From Actinomycetales bacterium (GTDB lineage Bacteria > Actinomycetota > Actinomycetes > Actinomycetales > Quadrisphaeraceae): a DNA stretch of 40,067 nt. This document shows, piece after piece, positions 9,955 through 19,980 of the stretch. The notes under the pieces were generated by a model. The model ran no database searches. It was not told where the DNA came from and worked only from the letters and a program-made list of their open reading frames with translations. The DNA is taken from contig JAKONK010000235.1 of the NCBI GenBank assembly GCA_022701985.1, positions 1 through 40,067 of the forward strand, given 5' to 3'. Within the stretch, counting starts at the first letter, position 1; every line of letters begins with the position of its first letter. The translations under genes and the position numbers were made by a program.

Positions 9955-11540
9955 GTCTCCAGCGGCCAGGTGTGCACCGGTGCGCCGGCCTCCATGTGGT
10001 CGGCGTAGCGCTCCACCAGGCCCGCGAGCGCCGCGGGGCGGTCGGCGCCGCGCGCCTCGAGCGCGGCGGCGGTGCGGACCTGCCAGGTGGCGCCGTTGCG
10101 TCCGGAGGCGGCGCGCGCCCGTGCCACCTCGAGGTAGCGGTCGGCGACGGCGCCCTCGACCCCGGCGGCGGCGAGCCCGTCGGCGGCCAGGGGCAGGACG
10201 ACGTCGAGCAGCAGCCGGCGCGCGTCCACCCGTCCCAGGCCGGGCCAGGGCAGGTGGGCACCCAGGCCGTGGCGGGCGGCGTCGAACAGGCCGTCGACGG
10301 CGGCGGCGTGGGGCAGGAGCGCGGTGGGGTCGGGGCCGGCCTCGCGCAGACCGCGGACGGCCCCCAGCCACACCGCGGCGTCGGTGAAGGCGTCCAGCAC
10401 CGTGGGGGCGGCGGGGAGCACCCGGTTCTCCACGCGCAGGTGCGGGCGCGCGGGCAGCCCGCCGCGGGCGGGGGTCACGTCGTAGACGGGGCGGTTCCAG
10501 CGCCACACCGTGCCGCCGTGCAGGCACAGCTCCGGCAGGGCGGGGACCCTCCCGGCGGCCAGCTCGGCGAGGGGGTCCTCCTCGGAGCTCTGGGGCAGCA
10601 GCGGCGGGAAGCACCGGACGTTCTGGGCGAACAGCTCCCGCGCGCCGTGGGGGTCGGCGCCCGGGCCCGAGCGGGATCCGGGACGCAGCCACTCGTCACC
10701 GGGGAAGACGCGGGGGGCGACACCGGTGCGGGCGTGCTCGCGGGAGCGGACGTCGACGGACTGGGTGAACAGGGGGATGCGGGTCTCGGCCCACACCCGG
10801 CGTCCCAGGGCGAAGGGGCTGTTGGCCCCCAGGGCCACCTGCGGGCCCATGAGCAGCTGGGCGGCGTTCCAGGTGTCGGCGAAGTCCTCCGGGGCCACCT
10901 TGAGGTGCACCTGGGTGCTGGTGCAGGCGCCCTCGGCGGCCAACGACCCCAGCTGGTGGCGCAGACCCTCGGCCCCTCCGTCACGACGGCCACCGGGCGG
11001 ACGGATGTCGAGCTCGAGGTCCTCCCCCCGGGCGGCGAGCACCGCCTCCTGCAGCGCCCGGTAGCGCGGGGAGCGGGTCATCCACCCCGGCGCGAGGTGC
11101 TCCGGCGCCAGGGTGGGCAGGATCCCCGTCATCAGCAGCCGCGCACCGGCCTCGCGGGCCCGGGCGCCGACCGCGTCCAGCCGCGAGCGCAGGCCCCGTT
11201 CCAGCTCGGCGAGCCCTGCGCCGGCGAGGGTGGTGGGCGGGGCGTTCAGCTCCAGGGTGTGGGCGCTGATCTCCGGGCCCCACAGCGCGGCGTCGGGGGT
11301 GCCGGCGATGCGGGCCAGCACGTCCTCGTTGCAGCGGGCCGGGGCGCCGGTGGCGGGGTCGGTGAGCACCAGCTCGAGCTCGAGCCCGACCTCGGGGGCC
11401 CCCGCGTCGAACACCCGTCCGAGGGGGCTCCGGTCACCCGCGAGCATTCCCGCGAGCGCGGTGAGGTCCTGCTGCAGCTTGGCGCGGTGCTCGCGCAGCC
11501 GGTCCGGTCCCAGCGCGTCGGGGTCGACCTCCTGGCCCAC
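9951..11540 (-). CDS. Glutamate-cysteine ligase family protein
   Basis: LREHRAKLQQDLTAL; VGLELELVL; MTGILPTL; AACTSTQ-like ACTSTQVHLKVAPEDFADTWNAAQ; WRWNRPVYDV; LRVENRVLPAAPTV. GTG at 11540 has SD AGGAGGTGGCC; the longer ORF starts at 11561. Confidence 0.85.
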   Translation of the reverse strand: MGQEVDPDALGPDRLREHRAKLQQDLTALAGMLAGDRSPLGRVFDAGAPEVGLELELVLTDPATGAPARCNEDVLARIAGTPDAALWGPEISAHTLELNAPPTTLAGAGLAELERGLRSRLDAVGARAREAGARLLMTGILPTLAPEHLAPGWMTRSPRYRALQEAVLAARGEDLELDIRPPGGRRDGGAEGLRHQLGSLAAEGACTSTQVHLKVAPEDFADTWNAAQLLMGPQVALGANSPFALGRRVWAETRIPLFTQSVDVRSREHARTGVAPRVFPGDEWLRPGSRSGPGADPHGARELFAQNVRCFPPLLPQSSEEDPLAELAAGRVPALPELCLHGGTVWRWNRPVYDVTPARGGLPARPHLRVENRVLPAAPTVLDAFTDAAVWLGAVRGLREAGPDPTALLPHAAAVDGLFDAARHGLGAHLPWPGLGRVDARRLLLDVVLPLAADGLAAAGVEGAVADRYLEVARARAASGRNGATWQVRTAAALEARGADRPAALAGLVERYADHMEAGAPVHTWPLET

Positions 11541-11605
11541 GGCCACCTCCTCAGCACCCACCCCGGCGCGACGGGCTGTCGGTGGGGCGGCCTAGCGTCG
11601 CAGGG

Positions 11606-12919
11606 GTGCGGATCCTCCACACCTCCGACTGGCACCTGGGCCGCTCCTTCCACCGCGTGGGCATGCTCGAGCACCAGGCCGCCGCCCTCGACGCCCTCGT
11701 CGAGGTGGTGCGCGCCGAGCGCGTCGACGCCGTCGTCGTCGCCGGTGACGTCTACGACAGGGCCCTGCCCGCCGTCGACGCGGTCGCCGTCCTGGACGAC
11801 GCGCTGCACCGCCTCCTCGGCACCGGCGCGCAGGTGCTCCTGACCAGCGGCAACCACGACTCCGCCACCCGCCTGGGCTTCGGCGGGCGCGCCACCGAGG
11901 GCGCGGGGCTGCACCTGCGCACCCGCGTGGCCGACGCCGCCCGCCCCGTCGAGCTCGCCGACGCCCACGGCCCGGTGGCGCTGTACGGCGTCCCGTACCT
12001 GGAGCCGGGCCTGGTGGCCGGCCAGCTCGGCACCGCCCGCAGCCACGCGGCGGTCCTGGGCGAGGTGGGGTCCAGGGTGCGCGCCGACCTGGCCTCGCGC
12101 CGCGCCGGCGACGGCGCCCGGGGCCGCACCCGCGCACTGGTCGCCGCCCACGCGTTCGTCGTCGGCGGCGAGGCCAGCGGCGACGAGCGCGACATCACCG
12201 TCGGGGGCGTCGGGTCGGTGCCCGCCGGCGTGCTCCTGGGCCACCCCGACGACGGACCCGCTGGCCGCCCCGACTACCTGGCCCTGGGGCACCTCCACGG
12301 CCGCCAGGCGGTCACCGAGACCGCCCGCTACTCCGGGTCCCCGCTGGCGTACTCCTTCGGCGAGGCCGGGCGCTCCAAGGGCCACTGGCTGGTCGAGCTC
12401 GGCGCGAGCGGGGTGGAGCGGGTCGACGCCGTCGACGTGACCCCGCCCCGGGCCCTGGCGCTGCTGCGGGGCCGCCTGGAGCACCTGCTGAGCGCCTCCG
12501 AGCACGCCGGGGCCGAGGGCGCGTGGTGCCAGGTGGTGCTCACCGACCCCGAGCGCCCCCGCGAGCCGATGGCCGCGCTGCGCACCCGCTTCCCCCACGT
12601 GCTGGTGCTCTCCTGGGAGCCCGACCCGGTCCCCGGCGCCCGGCGCCCGGCGGGCTACGCCGAGCGCGTCGCCGGCCTGGACGACGAGGCCCTGTGCTGC
12701 TCCTTCGTCGAGCACGCCCGCGGCCGCGCCGCCGACGACGGCGAGCGCTCCCTGCTGCGGGCCGCGCTGGAGGCCACCCGCACCGAGCACGTCGACGCCG
12801 ACCCCGCTCCGAGGCCGGAGCTGGCCGCCGTCGACCTGCGCGACGGCGAGCGCCCGCTCACCGGCACGTCCAGCAGCTCCGCCAGCTCTGGTGGCGCTGC
12901 CGCAGGGGTGGTGGCGTGA
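11606..12919 (+). CDS. sbcD: Exonuclease SbcD (Mre11-like nuclease)
   Basis: VRILHTSDWHLGRSFHRVG; VVAGDVYDRALP; LLTSGNHDSATRLGFGG; LALGHLHGRQAV metallophosphoesterase motifs; overlaps sbcC. Confidence 0.95.
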   Translation: MRILHTSDWHLGRSFHRVGMLEHQAAALDALVEVVRAERVDAVVVAGDVYDRALPAVDAVAVLDDALHRLLGTGAQVLLTSGNHDSATRLGFGGRATEGAGLHLRTRVADAARPVELADAHGPVALYGVPYLEPGLVAGQLGTARSHAAVLGEVGSRVRADLASRRAGDGARGRTRALVAAHAFVVGGEASGDERDITVGGVGSVPAGVLLGHPDDGPAGRPDYLALGHLHGRQAVTETARYSGSPLAYSFGEAGRSKGHWLVELGASGVERVDAVDVTPPRALALLRGRLEHLLSASEHAGAEGAWCQVVLTDPERPREPMAALRTRFPHVLVLSWEPDPVPGARRPAGYAERVAGLDDEALCCSFVEHARGRAADDGERSLLRAALEATRTEHVDADPAPRPELAAVDLRDGERPLTGTSSSSASSGGAAAGVVA

Positions 12920-15900
12920 GGCTCCACCGCCTGTCGGTGCAGGCCTTCGGGCCCTTCGCCGGCAGCGAGCAGGTCGACCTCGACGCCCTGGCCGCGGACG
13001 GCCTGTTCCTGCTGCACGGGCGGACCGGGGCGGGCAAGACCAGCGTGCTGGACGCGGTCTGCTTCGCCCTCTACGGCGCCGTCCCGGGCGCCCGCGCCGC
13101 CGCGGCCCCCGACCTGCGCTCCCACCACGCCGCCCCCGACCTGCCGCCGGTGGTCGAGCTGGAGCTGACCGTCGGCGGGCGTCGGCTGCGGGTGGAGCGC
13201 TCCCCGGCCTGGCAGCGGCCCAAGCGCCGCGGCGAGGGCACCACCACCGAGCAGGCGCGCACCCTGCTCAGCGAGCACGCCCCCGATCACCCCGAGGCCG
13301 GGGACGACGGGTGGCGGCCGCTGTCGTCGCGCAACGACGAGGCCGCGCAGCTCGTCACGGACCTGCTGGGCATGGGCCTGGCGCAGTTCGCCACCGTGGT
13401 GCTGCTGCCCCAGGGCCAGTTCGCCGCCTTCCTGCGCTCCGGGGTCGCCGAGCGCCGGGCGCTGCTGCAGCACCTGTTCGCCACCGACCGCTTCGAGCGC
13501 GCCGAGCGGTGGCTGGTGGCCGAGCGCACCCGGAGCGCCGCGGCGCTGGAGCGGGCCACCGCAGCGCTGGTCTCGACCGCCGAGCGCGCCGAGCACACCG
13601 CCGCCGAGTGGGCTCCGGCACCTCCCGAGGGGAACGGTGACGAGGCTGGCGGGCTCGGCGGGCTGGAGCAGCTGGTCGACCGCGTGGCCCAGCTGGCCGG
13701 GGCCGTGAGCGCCGCGGCCGCCTCCGCGGAGGCCCACCGCTCCTCCACCGCGTCTGCGGCCCGCGAGGCGCAGGCCCACGAGCACGCCGCGCGGACCACC
13801 GCCGACCGGGCGCAGCGCCGCGCCGAGCTGGGCTCGCAGCGCCGCGTCCTGCTCCAGGCCGAGCGGGGCGTCGCCGCCCAGCGCACCGAGCTGGCGGCGG
13901 CGGCGGCCGCGGCAGGTCTGGCCGGTCACCTGCACGCCGCGCGGACCGCAGACGCCGTCCTGCACGCCGCCACCACCCGCGCCGGCGCCGCTGCCGCGCA
14001 CCTGGCCGAGGTCGCCGGGGCCGCCGGCACCCCCGGGGCGGAGCAGGAGCCGGCGACCTCCCAGCACCTGCGCGAGCGCGCCGCCGAGCACCGCCGCGAG
14101 CAGGGCCGCCTGAGCGAGCTGGTGGCGCTGGAGTCCGACCTGGTGTCCCGGCAGGCGCAGGCCCGTGAGGTGGCCGCCGAGCACGAGCGGGTCCACGTCC
14201 AGCAGCAGCGCGTGGTGGGAGAGCGCGAGCAGCACGCGCTCCGCCGCACCGACCTGGCCGAGCAGCTCAGCGCCCACGCCGACCGGGCCTCGCTCGCCCC
14301 GGCGGCCGCTGCAGCGCTCGAGGAGGCCGAGCGCCTGCTGGAGCACGCACGCGCGGCCGACGCCCTGGGGGTCCGGCACGCCACCGCGGCCGAGGGGACC
14401 CGGGAGGCGGCGCAGACCGCGCTGGAGGCCCGCGCGACGTGGCTGGACGCTCGTCAGGTGCGGCTGGACGGCGTCGCCGCCGAGCTGGCCGCCCGTCTGC
14501 TGCCCGGTGCGGCCTGCCCGGTGTGCGGCGCCTGCGAGCACCCCGCTCCCGCGGCTCCCCCCGACCCCGGCGGCGCAGCGGGGGCTGCGGGCTCGGGCAG
14601 CAGCGCGGCCGCCGCCGAGGACGCCGCCCAGCAGCGCTGGGACCTCGCCGAGGCAGCCGCGACGTCGGCCCAGCAGCGCCTCGACGACCTCCGGCGCGAG
14701 GTGGTCGCCGCTCGCGCCCGAGCCGGTGACCTGAGCACCGCGGAGGCCGCTGGACGCGTCGAGGACGCGCGTGTCCGGGCTGCGGCCGCAGCGTCCGCTG
14801 CGGCGCTCGTCGAACGCCTCACGACCCAGCTGGCCGACGTCGAGGCCGCCGACGCGGCAGCGGTGCGCGCTCAGGGGCAGGTCGCGGCGTCCCTGGCGCG
14901 CCTGGGTGAGCGGGCCGAGCAGCTCGCTGTCGGCCTGGCCCGCGACTCCGCGCGCCTCGAGGGCGCCCGTGACGGCGAGGTGGGGCTCGCCGAGCGCAGC
15001 GCGCGCCTGGCCGCCCTGGCCGACGCCGCCGAGGAGCTCGCCACCGCCACCGAGGCCGAGGCCACCGCCCGCACCTCGGCGCAGGCGGCGCGCGAGACCG
15101 CCCGCGGGGCCGCGACCGCGGCGGGCTTCACCGACCTGGCCGCCGCGGTGCTCGCCGAGCGACCGGCGGGAGTGCGCCGCCACCTCGAGCAGGCCGTCGC
15201 CGAGCACGAGCGCGCCCGCGAACGGGTGCAGGCGCAGCTCGAGGAGCTGGGTGCGGCTGACCCCGCTGACCCCTCAGACGGGCTGGTGGACGGCCTGGTG
15301 GACGGCCTGGTGGACGGCCTGGTCGCGGCGCTGGACGGAGCCCGGCGCGAGCGCGAGGAGGCTGACGCCGCTGCCGACGCCGCGGTGCGCGCAGCAGAGC
15401 GCGCGCGCAGCGCCGCGCAGGTGCTGGAGCGCCTCGAGGTGGAGGTCCGCGACCGGGCTGCCGCCGCGCGGCCGCTGGCGGTCGCCGCGGAGGTCACCGG
15501 TGACCTGGCCCGCTGCGCCGAGGGCACGGGGGGCGGCAACACCCGGCGGATGAAGCTGTCGACGTTCGTGCTGGCGGCCCGGCTGGAGCAGGTGGCGGTC
15601 TCCGCCAGCGAGCGCCTGGAGGTGATGAGCGACGGCCGCTACCGCCTGGTGCACACCGACGCCCTGGAGCGCCGCGGCGCGGGCTCGGGGCTGGGGCTGA
15701 GGGTCCTGGACGCCTGGACGGGCGTGGAGCGCGACGTCGCCACCCTGTCCGGCGGTGAGACCTTCATGGCCTCCCTGGCGCTGGCGCTGGGCCTGGCCGA
15801 CGTCGTGCGCGCCGAGGGCGGCGGGACGCCGGTGGAGACCCTCTTCGTCGACGAGGGGTTCGGCACCCTCGACCCGGAGTCGCTGGAGGAGGTGATGGGC

Positions 15901-16038
15901 GTGCTGGAGCAGCTGCGCGCCGGGGGGCGCGCCGTGGGGCTCGTCAGCCACGTCCCGGAGCTGCGCACCCGCGTGCCGGCGCGCCTGGAGGTGCTCCGGA
16001 CCGCCACCGGCTCGAGGCTGCGGACCGTGCTGGGCTGA
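12916..16038 (+). CDS. sbcC: Exonuclease SbcC (Rad50-like SMC ATPase)
   Basis: LHGRTGAGKTSVLDAVCFALYG Walker A; CPVCG zinc hook; C-terminal LSGGETFMASLALALGLADVV and VDEGFGTLD. GTGA overlap with sbcD. Confidence 0.95.
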   Translation: MRLHRLSVQAFGPFAGSEQVDLDALAADGLFLLHGRTGAGKTSVLDAVCFALYGAVPGARAAAAPDLRSHHAAPDLPPVVELELTVGGRRLRVERSPAWQRPKRRGEGTTTEQARTLLSEHAPDHPEAGDDGWRPLSSRNDEAAQLVTDLLGMGLAQFATVVLLPQGQFAAFLRSGVAERRALLQHLFATDRFERAERWLVAERTRSAAALERATAALVSTAERAEHTAAEWAPAPPEGNGDEAGGLGGLEQLVDRVAQLAGAVSAAAASAEAHRSSTASAAREAQAHEHAARTTADRAQRRAELGSQRRVLLQAERGVAAQRTELAAAAAAAGLAGHLHAARTADAVLHAATTRAGAAAAHLAEVAGAAGTPGAEQEPATSQHLRERAAEHRREQGRLSELVALESDLVSRQAQAREVAAEHERVHVQQQRVVGEREQHALRRTDLAEQLSAHADRASLAPAAAAALEEAERLLEHARAADALGVRHATAAEGTREAAQTALEARATWLDARQVRLDGVAAELAARLLPGAACPVCGACEHPAPAAPPDPGGAAGAAGSGSSAAAAEDAAQQRWDLAEAAATSAQQRLDDLRREVVAARARAGDLSTAEAAGRVEDARVRAAAAASAAALVERLTTQLADVEAADAAAVRAQGQVAASLARLGERAEQLAVGLARDSARLEGARDGEVGLAERSARLAALADAAEELATATEAEATARTSAQAARETARGAATAAGFTDLAAAVLAERPAGVRRHLEQAVAEHERARERVQAQLEELGAADPADPSDGLVDGLVDGLVDGLVAALDGARREREEADAAADAAVRAAERARSAAQVLERLEVEVRDRAAAARPLAVAAEVTGDLARCAEGTGGGNTRRMKLSTFVLAARLEQVAVSASERLEVMSDGRYRLVHTDALERRGAGSGLGLRVLDAWTGVERDVATLSGGETFMASLALALGLADVVRAEGGGTPVETLFVDEGFGTLDPESLEEVMGVLEQLRAGGRAVGLVSHVPELRTRVPARLEVLRTATGSRLRTVLG
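15277..15324. repeat. 12-bp in-frame tandem repeat x4 in sbcC
   Basis: gacgggctggtg / gacggcctggtg x2 / gacggcctggtc, encoding GLVDGLVDGLVDGLV in the coiled-coil region. Confidence 0.93.
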
Positions 16039-16068
16039 GGGGGCCGGACGGGCGGGGTGGGCCGCTGG

Positions 16069-16665
16069 TCAGGTGGTGCGCCGGGCGGCCCGGCGGGCGG
16101 CGAGCTCGTCGGTGCCGGAGCCGCCGCCGTCGACCTTCTCGCTCGGCAGGGTGGCCAGCGAGGACTCCACCTCGCGCCAGACGCGGCCCACGGCGATGCC
16201 GAAGACGCCCTGCCCGCCCTGGACGAGGTCGACGACCTCCTCGGCGGAGGTGCACTCGTAGACGCTGGCGCCGTCGCTCATGAGCGTGATCTGCGCCAGG
16301 TCCTCGACCTCGCGCTCGCGCAGGTGCACGACGGCGGAGCGGATCTGCTGCAGGGAGACGCCGGTGTCGAGCAGCCGCTTGACCACCTTGAGCACGAGGA
16401 TGTCGCGGAAGCCGTAGAGCCGCTGGGTGCCCGAGCCGCTGGCGGGGCGGACGCTGGGCTCCACCAGGCCCGTGCGGGCCCAGTAGTCGAGCTGGCGGTA
16501 GGTGATCCCCGCCGCCTTGCAGGCCGTGGGGCCCCGGTAGCCCGCGTCACGGTCGAGCGCGGGGAGCGCCTCCGTGAACAGCAGGCTCTGCGCAGCGACG
16601 GACCCGCGGGTCCCGCCGCCGTCTCCCGAGCCCCTCACGCGGACCTCCTGTCCTCGCGACGGCAC
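16069..16665 (-). CDS. MerR family transcriptional regulator (position equivalent to Rv1830 of M. tuberculosis)
   Basis: GYRGPTACKAAGITYRQLDYWARTGLVEPSVRPASGSGTQRLYGFRDILVLKVVKRLLDTGVSLQQI; conserved neighbourhood with the nuclease/FtsR/GarA genes. Confidence 0.92.
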   Translation of the reverse strand: MPSRGQEVRVRGSGDGGGTRGSVAAQSLLFTEALPALDRDAGYRGPTACKAAGITYRQLDYWARTGLVEPSVRPASGSGTQRLYGFRDILVLKVVKRLLDTGVSLQQIRSAVVHLREREVEDLAQITLMSDGASVYECTSAEEVVDLVQGGQGVFGIAVGRVWREVESSLATLPSEKVDGGGSGTDELAARRAARRTT

Positions 16666-16691
16666 CAGGTCGGGCGCACGTCGTCTCCATG

Positions 16692-16720
16692 ACGGTAGGG
16701 CCGCCCACGGCGCCCGTCAA
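16692..16720 (-). promoter_or_regulatory. Candidate sigma-A promoter for the MerR gene
   Basis: Reverse strand TTGACG-N17-TACCGT, about 27 nt before the start codon. Confidence 0.7.
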
Positions 16721-16732
16721 CGACGGAGGCCC

Positions 16733-17239
16733 TCAACGGCCGGGCGTGTCGGTCCCCGGCGTGTCGTCTCCGCCGGGGGCCTCGAAGTCCTCGGCGCTCA
16801 CGTGGTCGAGGAACTCGCGGAACTTCTCGACCTCGTCCTCGTCCTGCTCAGGGGCGGGCAGGCCGCCGGTCTCGAGCACCTCCTCGGCGCCCAGGATCGG
16901 GGACCCGGTCCGCAGGGCCAGGGCGATCGCGTCGGAGGACCGGGCGCTGACCGTCAGACCGCCGTCGAGGACGAGCTCGGCGTGGTAGACGCCGTCGGTC
17001 ACCGACACGATGCGCACCTCGACCAGCTGGCGGCCGACCGCGGTGATGACGTCCTTCAGCAGGTCGTGGGTCAGGGGCCTCGGCGGCACGACGCCCTGCT
17101 GGGCGAAGGCGATGGCACTGGCCTCGGGAGCCCCGATCCAGATGGGCAGGAAGCGGTCGCCGTCGCGCTCCCGCAGCAGCACGATGGGGTTGTTCGAGGG
17201 CATCTCGACCCTGACACCCACGACGTCCAGCTCACGCAC
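16733..17239 (-). CDS. Bifunctional nuclease family protein (DUF151)
   Basis: VRELDVVGVRVEMPSNNPIVLLRERDGDRFLPIWIGAPEASAIAFAQQGVVPPRPLTHDL, characteristic DUF151/BFN sequence. Confidence 0.93.
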   Translation of the reverse strand: MRELDVVGVRVEMPSNNPIVLLRERDGDRFLPIWIGAPEASAIAFAQQGVVPPRPLTHDLLKDVITAVGRQLVEVRIVSVTDGVYHAELVLDGGLTVSARSSDAIALALRTGSPILGAEEVLETGGLPAPEQDEDEVEKFREFLDHVSAEDFEAPGGDDTPGTDTPGR

Positions 17240-17265
17240 CCGCCCACCGTAACCCCCGGTCGGGC

Positions 17266-18042
17266 TCACGACCGGGCCGGCACCGCCGGCACCGTGATCA
17301 CCTGGTCGAGGGCGCACCCCAGGGCCGCGGCGTGCAGCGCGAGCATCGACGCCACCAGCTCGTTGCCCACCCGCTGCGCCTCGCCGTCGCCGTCGGCGGA
17401 GCGCTGGCGCCGCAGGGGGCTCACCACCTGCTCCACGAGGGCCGCCTCGTGACCGACGGCGCTGCGCAGCGCCCGCAGGTGGCGTGGCTCGATGCCGTGG
17501 TCGGCCAGCACGCGAGCCGCCCGCACCAGGTCGAGGGCGGCCGCGGGGTAGTGGCCCGCGCTCTCGCGGGGCAGCAAGCCGTGGTCCTCCAGCGCCTCGA
17601 GCAGCCCGGTCGCGCCGCCGGCGGCCTCGAGCGCCTCGGCGCGCGTCACAGCGGCGGGCTCCGTCGGGGCCTCGGCCTCGGGAGCCGGGGCCGGCGCGCG
17701 GGGCGGGACCGGCGCCGGGTCGGCGGGCACCTCCGGAGCGGCGGCGGGCCCGAGGCCGGCGTCCTGGGCGTCGAGGTGGGCGCGGATGACCCGCAGCGGC
17801 AGGTACTGGTCGCGCTGGAGGGTCAGGACGGCGCGCAGGCGCTCGACGTCGGCCGGGGCGAACTTGCGGTAGCCGCTCGGGGTGCGCTGGGGGGAGACCA
17901 GACCCCGGTCCTCGAGGAACCGGACCTTGGAGTGCGACACGTCGGGGAACTCGGGCGCCAGGCGCGAGAGCAGCTCCCCGATGGTGAGCAGCGGCTCCTC
18001 GCTGCGGCCGGCGGCCCCCGAGCCCTGCGGGGGCGGGGTCAC
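17266..18042 (-). CDS. ftsR: MerR family regulator, FtsR-like
   Basis: LTIGELLSRLAPEFPDVSHSKVRFLEDRGLVSPQRTPSGYRKFAPADVERLRAVLTLQRDQYLPLRVIRAHLDA; located directly after garA as in other Actinobacteria. Confidence 0.85.
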   Translation of the reverse strand: MTPPPQGSGAAGRSEEPLLTIGELLSRLAPEFPDVSHSKVRFLEDRGLVSPQRTPSGYRKFAPADVERLRAVLTLQRDQYLPLRVIRAHLDAQDAGLGPAAAPEVPADPAPVPPRAPAPAPEAEAPTEPAAVTRAEALEAAGGATGLLEALEDHGLLPRESAGHYPAAALDLVRAARVLADHGIEPRHLRALRSAVGHEAALVEQVVSPLRRQRSADGDGEAQRVGNELVASMLALHAAALGCALDQVITVPAVPARS

Positions 18043-18049
18043 CGCAGCG

Positions 18050-18532
18050 TCACCGGGCGGCGCGGTAGGGGTGGAAGGTGAGGCGGTACTTCCCGATCTG
18101 CACCTCGTCGCCCGCGGACAGCAGGACGTCGTCGACCCGGTCGCGGTTCACGTAGGTGCCGTTCAGGCTGCCGACGTCGCGCACGCGGAACCGCTCGCCG
18201 TCGCGGACGAACTCCGCGTGCCGGCGGGAGACGGTGACGTCGTCCAGGAAGATGTCGCTGCTGGGCTGGCGCCCGGCGGTGGTGCGCTCGGCGTCGAGCA
18301 GGAACCGCGCCCCGGCGTTGGGGCCGCGCTGGACCACCAGCAGGGCGCAGTCCTCCGGGAGCGCGTCGACGGCGCGCTGCTGGTCGGACGTCAGGCCGGG
18401 CGGAGGCGCCTCACCGGAGACGTCGACCTCGGGCACCGAGATGGCCGGGAAGGACATCGTGGTGTCCGAACCGCCGCGACCGGGCTCGACGCGCTCGGCC
18501 TCGGCGCGCCCGTTCTCGTCGCGCTCGCTCAC
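18050..18532 (-). CDS. garA: FHA domain protein GarA (OdhI-like)
   Basis: CALLVVQRGPNAGARFLLDAERTTAGRQPSSDIFLDDVTVSRRHAEFVRDGERFRVRDVGSLNGTYVNRDRVDDVLLSAGDEVQIGKYRLTF; N-terminal DTT motif corresponding to the phospho-switch TT. Confidence 0.93.
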   Translation of the reverse strand: MSERDENGRAEAERVEPGRGGSDTTMSFPAISVPEVDVSGEAPPPGLTSDQQRAVDALPEDCALLVVQRGPNAGARFLLDAERTTAGRQPSSDIFLDDVTVSRRHAEFVRDGERFRVRDVGSLNGTYVNRDRVDDVLLSAGDEVQIGKYRLTFHPYRAAR

Positions 18533-18571
18533 AGACCCACCCTAGCCACCTCGCCGCGCCCGCCGGTGCGG

Positions 18572-18961
18572 TCAGGAGATCTGCGCGCGGTAGCCGGCGG
18601 CGTCCAGCAGCGCCTCGAGGGCGGCCGGGTCGTCCAGCCGCAGGTCGAGGACCCAGCCCTCGCCGTACGGGTCGGAGTTCACCAGCTCCGGGCTGCCGTC
18701 GAGGCTGTCGTTGCGGGCGACCACCTCACCGGTCACCGGCGCGTACAGGTCGCTGACGCTCTTGGTCGACTCCAGCTCGCCGCAGGAGGTGCCGGCCTCC
18801 ACGCGCTCGCCCACCGCGGGCAGGGAGACGTAGACGATGTCACCGAGCTCGCCCTGCGCGAACGCGGTGATGCCCACCCGGACCACGCCGTCGCCGGCGT
18901 CGGCCACCCACTCGTGCTCGGCGGTGTAGCGCAGGCCCTCGGGCACGTCGACGTCGGTCAC
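18572..18961 (-). CDS. gcvH: Glycine cleavage system H protein
   Basis: LRYTAEHEWVADAGDGVVRVGITAFAQGELGDIVYVSLPAVGERVEAGTSCGELESTKSVSDLYAPVTGEV lipoyl domain. Confidence 0.96.
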   Translation of the reverse strand: MTDVDVPEGLRYTAEHEWVADAGDGVVRVGITAFAQGELGDIVYVSLPAVGERVEAGTSCGELESTKSVSDLYAPVTGEVVARNDSLDGSPELVNSDPYGEGWVLDLRLDDPAALEALLDAAGYRAQIS

Positions 18962-18990
18962 GGGGCGTCCTCCTGGAGGCGTGGGGGGCG

Positions 18991-19980
18991 TCAGCCGGCG
19001 TCGGCCGGGTCGACCGGCCGAGCGTACGCAGGCTCCGGCGCGGGCTGCAACGCCGTCACCTCGACCTCGTCGAGCTGCTCCACGCTGATGGACCCGCCCA
19101 CCCGCCGGACCGTCGGACCGACGCCGTCGGGGAACTCCATCGCGGACGCCAGGGTCTGCGCTCCGCCCACCGCGAGGACCGTGAAGGGAGCGCGCACGAC
19201 CACGGGTCCTCCGGGGCCGGTGACCGCGACGGCCCCGTCCGCGGAGGTCGCGTCGTCGGTGAACGCGGTGCTCGCGACGACGCGCGCGTCACCGATCTGG
19301 ATGGACTCCGCGCCGGCGTCGCGCAGCTCCTGCACGGCTCCGAGCAGCAGCGTGGCAGCGCTGGGCGTGGTGCCCGCGGGGACCTGGACGGTGAGGCGGA
19401 TCCCCGGACCGCTGGCCGGCAGGGTCCCGGCGAGGATGCCGAGGGTGTCCAGGCGCTGCTGCGCCAGCTCGCGTGCAGCCGCCTGCTGGTCACCGCTGGC
19501 CTCCAGCTGGCCGCGGGCCGTCTCCAGCTCGCTGATCTCGCGCTGCAGGCGGTCGGAGCGGTCGGTGGCGTCGTCCAGGAGGCCGAGCAGCTCCGACTGG
19601 GGCAGGCCGGCCAGGTCGGCGCCGGTGCGCTGGCGCACCTGCACCGCGACCGCCACGCCCAGCAGCAGGCACAGCAGCCCGACGACGACCTGCCCGCGGG
19701 TCGCGCGGGGTGCCAGCGCAGCCCGCAGCCCCCGCATCCCGGTGACGGGCCGGCCACCGCTGCCGGGCCGCTCGGCGGCCGGCGCAGCGGTGGGGACCGG
19801 CTCAGGGCCCGGCTCGGGCTCAGGAGCGGCTTCCGGGGTGGCCCCGGGTTCCGGGGCGGGCTCCGGGGCGGGCAGGTCAAGGGCCAGCTGGCCGGGCAGG
19901 ACGGCGGGCTGCTCACCGGTGCCGCCGGGCTGCTCCGGGTGCTCCGGCTGCTCCGACCCGCCCGCGGAAGGGGCGCTCAT
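18991..19980 (-). CDS. DUF881 family protein
   Basis: Membrane segment then coiled-coil and GIRLTVQVPAG...LLGAVQELRDAGAESIQIGDARVVASTAF; paired with small basic protein and a second DUF881. Confidence 0.88.
   Translation of the reverse strand: MSAPSAGGSEQPEHPEQPGGTGEQPAVLPGQLALDLPAPEPAPEPGATPEAAPEPEPGPEPVPTAAPAAERPGSGGRPVTGMRGLRAALAPRATRGQVVVGLLCLLLGVAVAVQVRQRTGADLAGLPQSELLGLLDDATDRSDRLQREISELETARGQLEASGDQQAAARELAQQRLDTLGILAGTLPASGPGIRLTVQVPAGTTPSAATLLLGAVQELRDAGAESIQIGDARVVASTAFTDDATSADGAVAVTGPGGPVVVRAPFTVLAVGGAQTLASAMEFPDGVGPTVRRVGGSISVEQLDEVEVTALQPAPEPAYARPVDPADAG

Noticed and set aside
12655-15207. 850-aa - strand ORF opposite sbcC
   Set aside because: Low-complexity antisense shadow; sbcC has recognisable Walker, zinc-hook and signature motifs.
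18961-18990. Glycine riboswitch upstream of gcvH
   Set aside because: The intergenic space is only about 30 nt and contains an SD; no room for an aptamer.
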